DNA of 10,567 nucleotides from Hyphomicrobiales bacterium (GTDB lineage Bacteria; Pseudomonadota; Alphaproteobacteria; Rhizobiales; Kaistiaceae). Both the position numbers and the translations under genes were made by a program. Under the pieces are notes generated by a model that was not told the origin of the DNA, ran no database searches, and saw nothing but the letters and a program-made list of their open reading frames with translations. The DNA is taken from contig JAFKJZ010000535.1 in the NCBI GenBank assembly GCA_017305815.1, positions 1,462 through 12,028 of the forward strand, read 5' to 3'. Below are positions 6,732 to 10,567 of the stretch, piece by piece (the stretch's first letter is position 1; each line of letters starts with the position of its first letter).

Positions 6732-7172
6732 TCAGTATCGCTCGGGCTGGTCGAGCGGCGCCCACTCCGGCGCCGCCAGTTCGAAGCCCTCGAAACGGAA
6801 GCCCGGCGCCACTGTGCAGCCGACCAGCGTCCAGTCGCCGAGGCTCTCCGCCGCCTGCCACCAGCCGGTCGGAACCACGACCTGCGGCCGCTCTCCGGCC
6901 AGAAGATCCGGGCCGAGGCGGTGGGTTTCCGTGACGCCGCCATCTTCCGACAGCGACAGCGCGATCGGCGCGCCGGCATAATAGTGCCAGACCTCGATCG
7001 CATCGATCCGGTGCCAGTGCGACTTCATGCCGGCGGCGAGCAGGTAGTAGATCGCCGTCGAGGCCGGCCGGCCGTCCTGCGCGACGCTGTCCTCGAAGGT
7101 GCGGCGATAATAGCCGCCCTCCGGATGCGGCTCGAGGCCGAGCAGGCCAATGATCTCCTCGGCCGAACTCAC
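6732..7172 (-). CDS. DUF985 cupin-family protein
   Basis: This 146-residue protein carries the DUF985 cupin pattern: L-G-L-E-P-H-P-E-G-G-Y-Y-R (12-23), AIYYLLAAGMKSHWHR (40-55) with His52 and His54, EVWHYYAGAP (60-69) with Glu60 and His63, and LGPDLLAGERPQVVVPTGWW (86-105). It ends with the GDWTLVGCTVAPGF block typical of the family. A single cupin barrel with a likely metal site is expected; no reaction is established for the family. The start is GTG 7170-7172, whose GTGA overlaps the gloB stop by four bases; AGGA lies nine bases upstream, inside gloB. This implies translational coupling with gloB. The same frame is open upstream within gloB, but that is an antiphase reading of gloB and not part of this protein. 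No strong terminator follows. Confidence 0.88.
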   Translation of the reverse strand: MSSAEEIIGLLGLEPHPEGGYYRRTFEDSVAQDGRPASTAIYYLLAAGMKSHWHRIDAIEVWHYYAGAPIALSLSEDGGVTETHRLGPDLLAGERPQVVVPTGWWQAAESLGDWTLVGCTVAPGFRFEGFELAAPEWAPLDQPERY

Positions 7173-7939
7173 TTGAAATTGTCCTTGGCGGTGCGGATGG
7201 CGCCGAAGACGTCGGAGGCAGGCGCGGTCGGCATGTTCAGGGCGGCGCGCACGGCCGGGTCGTCGGCGCGCAGATAGGGATTGGTCGCCTTCTCGGCGGC
7301 GATCGTCGTCGGCACGGTCGGCTTGCCGGCGGCGCGCAGCTTGCGGATCTCCTCGCCGCGGGCGACGAGGGCGGGGTTGCTGCCGTCGATGGTCATGGCG
7401 AAGCGGAAATTCGATTCGGTGTATTCGTGGCCGCAATAGACTACCGTCTCGTCCGGCAGGGCGGCGAGCTTCTGCAGCGAACCCCACATCTGGTCGAGCG
7501 TGCCCTCGAACACGCGGCCGCAGCCGAGCGCGAACATGGTGTCGCCGACGAAGGCGACGCCGTCCTGCGGCAGGTAATAGGCGATGTGGCCGAGCGTGTG
7601 GCCCGGCGTGTGGATCACATTCACGGGATGGCCGGCGAAATCATAGACGTCGCCTTCGCTCAGCTTGCGGTCGATGCCGGGAATCGTGTCGGCCTCGTAG
7701 CTCGGGCCGCTGATGGTGCAGCCGGTCGCCTGCTTCAGCGCCAGATTGCCGTCCGTGTGGTCGGGGTGGTGATGCGTCGTAAGGATTTCGGTCAGCGTCC
7801 AGCCCTTCTCGGCCAGGGCGGCGCTGACGGCGGCTGCGTCCGGTGCGTCGATCGCCGCGGTGCGGCCAGAAGCCTCGTCGTGGATCAGAACGCCGTAATT
7901 GTCGGAAAGACACGGGAACTGGAAGATTGCGAGAGCCAT
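7169..7939 (-). CDS. gloB: Hydroxyacylglutathione hydrolase (glyoxalase II)
   Basis: This 256-residue metallo-beta-lactamase-fold enzyme hydrolyses S-lactoylglutathione to lactate and glutathione, the second step of methylglyoxal detoxification in the cytoplasm. The metal ligands are all visible: T-H-H-H-P-D-H (His56, His58, Asp60, His61), His114 in HTPGHTLGH, Asp133 in FVGDTMF, and His171 in YCGHEYT. The C-terminal glutathione-binding region has the family's ATNPYLR motif. The length is normal for the GloB family. The start is ATG 7937-7939 with CGGAGAT before it; an earlier ATG at 7999 lacks such a site and would run into the divergent intergenic region. The last bases overlap the GTG of the cupin gene. 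The methyltransferase gene points the other way across 92 bases. Confidence 0.95.
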   Translation of the reverse strand: MALAIFQFPCLSDNYGVLIHDEASGRTAAIDAPDAAAVSAALAEKGWTLTEILTTHHHPDHTDGNLALKQATGCTISGPSYEADTIPGIDRKLSEGDVYDFAGHPVNVIHTPGHTLGHIAYYLPQDGVAFVGDTMFALGCGRVFEGTLDQMWGSLQKLAALPDETVVYCGHEYTESNFRFAMTIDGSNPALVARGEEIRKLRAAGKPTVPTTIAAEKATNPYLRADDPAVRAALNMPTAPASDVFGAIRTAKDNFK

Positions 7940-8017
7940 GACGATCTCCGATATGGGCGTATGGATGGGGTGGCGTGGGTTCGGATCGTTACCTAACATC
8001 GTCGCGCCGACATCGAC

Positions 8018-8024
8018 AGGGGAG
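8018..8024 (+). promoter_or_regulatory. Ribosome-binding site that sets a TTG start
   Basis: AGGGGAG lies seven bases before TTG 8032-8034, which is in frame with the methyltransferase. The nearby GTG at 8028-8030 is out of frame, and no in-frame ATG occurs before the conserved sequence begins. This makes TTG the best start. Confidence 0.65.
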
Positions 8025-8031
8025 ATCGTGC

Positions 8032-8772
8032 TTGGAACAGGGCCGGACGTTGACGCCCGACGTGCTCGACCTCGCCAGCTTCTATGCCGAGCGGCTTGGC
8101 GGCGTGGCGCAGGGCCTCGTCGGCGCCAAGCTGGCGGCGCTGTGGCCGCGCGTCACCGGCGACCGGGTGCTCGGCCTCGGTTACGCGACGCCCTATCTCG
8201 CGCCGTTCCTGCCGCATGCGGAACGCGTGCTGAATTTCATGCCGGCGGCGCAGGGCGTGATGAATTGGCCGTCCGAGGGCGGCAATCTCGCCGCGCTCGT
8301 CGCCGACGACGAATTGCCGCTTACCGATTCGTCGATCGACCGCATCCTCGTCATCCACTGCCTTGAGACCGCGTCGAACGCGCGCGAGACATTGCGCGAG
8401 CTCTGGCGCGTGCTGGTGCCGGGCGGCAAGATCGTCATCGTCGTGCCGAACCGGCGCGGCATCTGGGCGCGGGTCGAGCGCACTCCCTTCGGCTATGGCC
8501 GACCCTTCAGCCGCCGCCAGCTCGCGACGCTGCTGCGCAATACCGAATTCAGCGAGACCGCCTGGAGCGGCGCCCTGTTCGCACCTCCCTTCAGCAGCCG
8601 GCTGCTGATCCAGAACGGCCGCGCCTGGGAACGGGCCGGCGAAATGCTGTGGCCGGGCTTCGCCGGCGTGCAGATCGTCGAGGCGACGAAGCTCGTCTAT
8701 CAGGGCCTGCCGGCGCGGAGCCGCCGTCGCCACCAGCCCGCCTTCCGGCCGGCCTTGGCGCCACCCGGATAG
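8032..8772 (+). CDS. Class I SAM-dependent methyltransferase (type 11-like)
   Basis: The protein has 246 residues if it starts at TTG 8032, as the upstream AGGGGAG suggests. It follows the class I methyltransferase plan: motif I at about 46-55 (VLGLGYATPY), an acidic/hydrophobic motif at 95-111 (LPLTDSSIDRILVIHCL), and ELWRVLVPGGKIVIVVPN at 123-140. Motif I has G-L-G-Y-A-T in place of the usual GxGxG, so the SAM loop is altered, as I recall for this alphaproteobacterial group. After it come conserved WARVERTPFGYGRPFS and a basic C-terminal tail (RSRRRHQPAF). The substrate is unknown. The gene is divergent from gloB, an arrangement I recall as common in Hyphomicrobiales, without a known functional link. 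It ends with TAG, showing that amber works as an ordinary stop in this genome. Confidence 0.85.
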   Translation: MEQGRTLTPDVLDLASFYAERLGGVAQGLVGAKLAALWPRVTGDRVLGLGYATPYLAPFLPHAERVLNFMPAAQGVMNWPSEGGNLAALVADDELPLTDSSIDRILVIHCLETASNARETLRELWRVLVPGGKIVIVVPNRRGIWARVERTPFGYGRPFSRRQLATLLRNTEFSETAWSGALFAPPFSSRLLIQNGRAWERAGEMLWPGFAGVQIVEATKLVYQGLPARSRRRHQPAFRPALAPPG

Positions 8773-8848
8773 GCGCTTTCGGTCGTCGTTCGCCTCGGCA
8801 CCGCCGGCTTTGCGGTTCCCGCGGTGATGCCGATCCGCAATGTTTTCT

Positions 8849-8877
8849 TTGATTTTGCCTTTGCGCTTGCCTATGAA
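8849..8877 (+). promoter_or_regulatory. Candidate promoter for the chorismate mutase-hisC unit
   Basis: TTGATT (8849-8854), a 17-base spacer and TATGAA (8872-8877) each match the sigma-70 boxes at four of six positions. They lie in a locally T-rich stretch after the methyltransferase stop. The start would be near 8884, leaving a leader of about 53 bases. Confidence 0.35.
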
Positions 8878-8879
8878 TC

Positions 8880-8914
8880 GGCCGCCTTGGCCGCCTCGGG
8901 CGGTCCTTGTTTTT
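8880..8914 (+). terminator. Hairpin plus T tract before chorismate mutase, with tandem 9-base repeat
   Basis: GGCCGCC (8889-8895) pairs with GGCGGTC (8899-8905, one G-U pair) around a TCG loop, followed by TTGTTTTT (8907-8914), the form of an intrinsic terminator. A second copy of GGCCGCC sits at 8880-8886 and could pair with the same 3' arm instead. It may end methyltransferase transcripts or act on transcription entering the next gene; its end is only 22 bases before the chorismate mutase ATG. Confidence 0.45.
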
Positions 8915-8936
8915 CCCGCCCAGAGCCGATCCGACG

Positions 8937-9815
8937 ATGGCCCCGACCGTGACAAAGAATTCTGCCAGCGAAGCAGATGCGGCGACACTCGCCCGCATCC
9001 GGCAAACCATCGACGAGCTGGATGCCGAGATGCATCGCTGTCTGATCGAGCGCGGCACCGCGATCGACACGCTGATCAAGGTCAAGGGCACGAGCCGCCC
9101 CGGTGCGGCGTTCCGGCCCGGCCGCGAGGCCGACATGATGCGCCGCCTGGTCTCCCGCCATGAGGGCGCTCTGCCGATCTGGACCGTCGAGCACATCTGG
9201 CGCGAGATCATCACCACCTTCACGCGGATGCAGGCGCGCTTCGACGTCGGCATCGACCAGGGTGTCGCCCGCGATCAGCTGCGCGATACGGCCCGCTTCC
9301 TGTTCGGCTTTACGGTAGCGCTGCACGGCTATGCCGACGCGGTGGCGACGATCAACCATATCCGCGAGACGGGCACCGACCTCGGTCTCGTCTCGGCTGA
9401 ACAGCCGGCCTCCGCCGGCGCCTGGTGGCGCGCGCTTGGCCGTCCGTCGGCGCCGCGCATCATGGCGCTGTCGCCCTATATCCGCATCGCCGGCCGTCCG
9501 GCCGAGCATCCGGCCTTCGTCATCGCGCCGGAGCTGGCCGATCCGACGCCGCCCGATCTCGACCTGTTCGCCGTGACGGCGATCGGCAAGGATCCCTGGC
9601 CCGCGATCACGGCCGCCGGCGGCACCGTTCTCGCGGAAGCTGGCGCCGAGAAGCTGATCGCGCTGCCGGCCGGCGTCGCTGTCGCCGCCCTGGCGGCGCG
9701 TGCCGGCTTCGAGGATGTCGCGCGCGTCGGCGCGCTGTCGCGCGGCATCGCCATCGGCGATGTCGACGCCAACCCCGTTCTTTATGAGCGCCTCGACGAG
9801 GCGGGAGTATCGTGA
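8937..9815 (+). CDS. Chorismate mutase (AroQ type) with C-terminal extra domain
   Basis: This 292-residue protein has an AroQ-type chorismate mutase domain at about 15-105. Candidate active-site residues by analogy with E. coli are Arg22 (A-R-I-R-Q-T-I-D), Arg39, Lys50, Arg63 ([13 protein letters not shown]) and Gln99 (FTRMQARF). This domain would convert chorismate to prephenate for phenylalanine and tyrosine. The remaining 190 residues ([38 protein letters not shown]) form a second domain conserved in alphaproteobacterial relatives; it looks like an ACT- or prephenate-dehydratase-related sensing part, but I cannot assign it. The start is ATG 8937 with a poor ribosome-binding site; a TTG at 8907 is the alternative. 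The stop TGA shares its A with the hisC ATG, so the pair should be translationally coupled. Confidence 0.85.
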   Translation: MAPTVTKNSASEADAATLARIRQTIDELDAEMHRCLIERGTAIDTLIKVKGTSRPGAAFRPGREADMMRRLVSRHEGALPIWTVEHIWREIITTFTRMQARFDVGIDQGVARDQLRDTARFLFGFTVALHGYADAVATINHIRETGTDLGLVSAEQPASAGAWWRALGRPSAPRIMALSPYIRIAGRPAEHPAFVIAPELADPTPPDLDLFAVTAIGKDPWPAITAAGGTVLAEAGAEKLIALPAGVAVAALAARAGFEDVARVGALSRGIAIGDVDANPVLYERLDEAGVS

Positions 9816-10567
9816 TGAGCAAGTCGTCGAAGACGCCGGACACCAAGCCCGCCGACCGGCCCGTGCCGCGGCCGGGCGTGCTGGATATCGCCCCCTATGT
9901 ACCGGGTCGCTCCAAGGCGACGGGCGGCTCCAAGGTCTACAAGCTCTCCTCGAACGAGACGCCGCTCGGGCCGAGCCCGGCGGCGGTCGCCGCCTACCAG
10001 GGCGTCGCTGCCAAGCTCGAGATCTATCCCGATGGCTCGGCCGCGGAACTGCGCGCCGCGATCGCCGACGCCTATGGCATCAACGCGTCCCGCGTCATCT
10101 GCGGCAACGGCTCGGACGACGTGCTCGCGCTGGCGAGCCATGTCTTCCTCGGGCCGGGCGACGAGGCGATCTATTCGAAGCATGGCTTCAACGTCTATCC
10201 GATCCTGATCCAGGCTGCCGGCGCCACCCCGGTCGTTGCGCCGGAGAAGGACATGACGACCTATGTCGACGGCATTCTCGAACTGGTGACCGACAGGACG
10301 CGCATCGTCTATGTCGCCAATCCGAACAATCCGACTGGCACCTACCTGCCGTTCAGCGAGATCCGCCGCCTGCATGCGGCGCTGCCGCCGCGCGTGCTGC
10401 TGGTGCTCGACGCCGCCTATTCTGAATACGTCCGCCGCAATGACTACGAGAGCGGCATCGAGCTCGCCGGCACCTCGCCGAACGTGCTGATGACGCGCAC
10501 CTTCTCGAAGATCTATGGCCTTGCCGGCGTCCGCCTCGGCTGGGGCTATGGTCCGGCCGAGGTCATC
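9815..10567 (+). CDS. hisC: Histidinol-phosphate / aromatic aminotransferase, 3' truncated
   Basis: The frame is open from ATG 9815-9817 to the right edge, giving 251 residues of a protein normally around 360. It is a fold-type I PLP aminotransferase of the HisC group: [12 protein letters not shown] (44-55), YPDG (71-74), GNGSDD (97-102) binding the phosphate of [11 protein letters not shown] (169-176), D199-A-A-Y202, and the PLP lysine Lys232 in [12 protein letters not shown]. HisC makes histidinol phosphate from imidazole-acetol phosphate. Because it is coupled to a chorismate mutase, this copy may act mainly or also on prephenate, phenylpyruvate or 4-hydroxyphenylpyruvate; HisC enzymes with this double activity are known. 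A cyclohexadienyl/prephenate dehydrogenase gene (tyrC) is expected next, outside the window. The N-terminal 20 residues are Pro/Lys-rich and variable. Confidence 0.92.
   Translation, partial: MSKSSKTPDTKPADRPVPRPGVLDIAPYVPGRSKATGGSKVYKLSSNETPLGPSPAAVAAYQGVAAKLEIYPDGSAAELRAAIADAYGINASRVICGNGSDDVLALASHVFLGPGDEAIYSKHGFNVYPILIQAAGATPVVAPEKDMTTYVDGILELVTDRTRIVYVANPNNPTGTYLPFSEIRRLHAALPPRVLLVLDAAYSEYVRRNDYESGIELAGTSPNVLMTRTFSKIYGLAGVRLGWGYGPAEVI

Noticed and set aside
8874..8960. Leader peptide starting MNRPPWPPR before chorismate mutase
   Set aside because: It has one Trp and one Phe only, no ribosome-binding site, and its frame runs on into the mutase gene as a shadow.
7993..8988. Open frame (331 codons) on the minus strand opposite the methyltransferase
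   Set aside because: The plus strand shows the methyltransferase motifs; the minus frame is compositionally biased and covers a divergent promoter region.
1..10567. CRISPR array, tRNA, insertion sequence or phage genes
   Set aside because: No spaced direct-repeat array, cloverleaf with a CCA end, transposase motif or phage-type protein was found on either strand.

Overview
The window is high-GC DNA (roughly two-thirds G+C by eye) from an alphaproteobacterium, most likely of the Hyphomicrobiales (Rhizobiales). The evidence is the gene content: an IalB-family periplasmic protein, a divergent phaR / phaA-phaB polyhydroxybutyrate (PHB) locus, a gloB + DUF985-cupin pair back to back with a small methyltransferase, and an AroQ-type chorismate mutase placed directly before hisC. 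I cannot name the genus. No tRNA, rRNA, CRISPR array, insertion sequence or prophage gene was seen. No stretch longer than 300 bases lacks a gene.

Left part (1-2364): the 3' end of an exostosin-like glycosyltransferase gene (+) converges on an IalB-family gene (-), with a shared symmetrical terminator between them. Next come a small YkvA/DUF1232 membrane-associated protein (-) and phaR (-).

Middle (2365-4680): phaR and phaA are transcribed divergently from a 263-base control region. It holds overlapping TGC/GCA palindromes typical of PhaR operators and a good phaA promoter. phaA (acetyl-CoA acetyltransferase) is intact. phaB (acetoacetyl-CoA reductase) is full length and colinear but has an in-frame amber codon at codon 139, before the catalytic Tyr/Lys. 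The operon ends in a strong intrinsic terminator.

NYN gene (4705-6584, -): a LabA-like PIN/NYN RNase-type protein with a middle helical domain and a long Pro/Ala-rich tail. It can only be read as one protein by crossing two frame breaks. With the phaB stop, that makes three inactivating lesions in about 2.2 kb. This suggests either local sequence/assembly error or real gene decay, and it is the main oddity of the window.

Right part (6732-10567): gloB (glyoxalase II) and a DUF985 cupin gene overlap by four bases (-). Facing away from them are a SAM-dependent methyltransferase with a TTG start (+), then the two-domain chorismate mutase protein and hisC (+), whose stop and start codons share one base; hisC runs off the window. 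The last two look like the start of an aromatic amino acid operon. Apart from the lesions and the regulatory details listed, the region reads as ordinary core-genome content, and I do not see a clear new multi-gene system.
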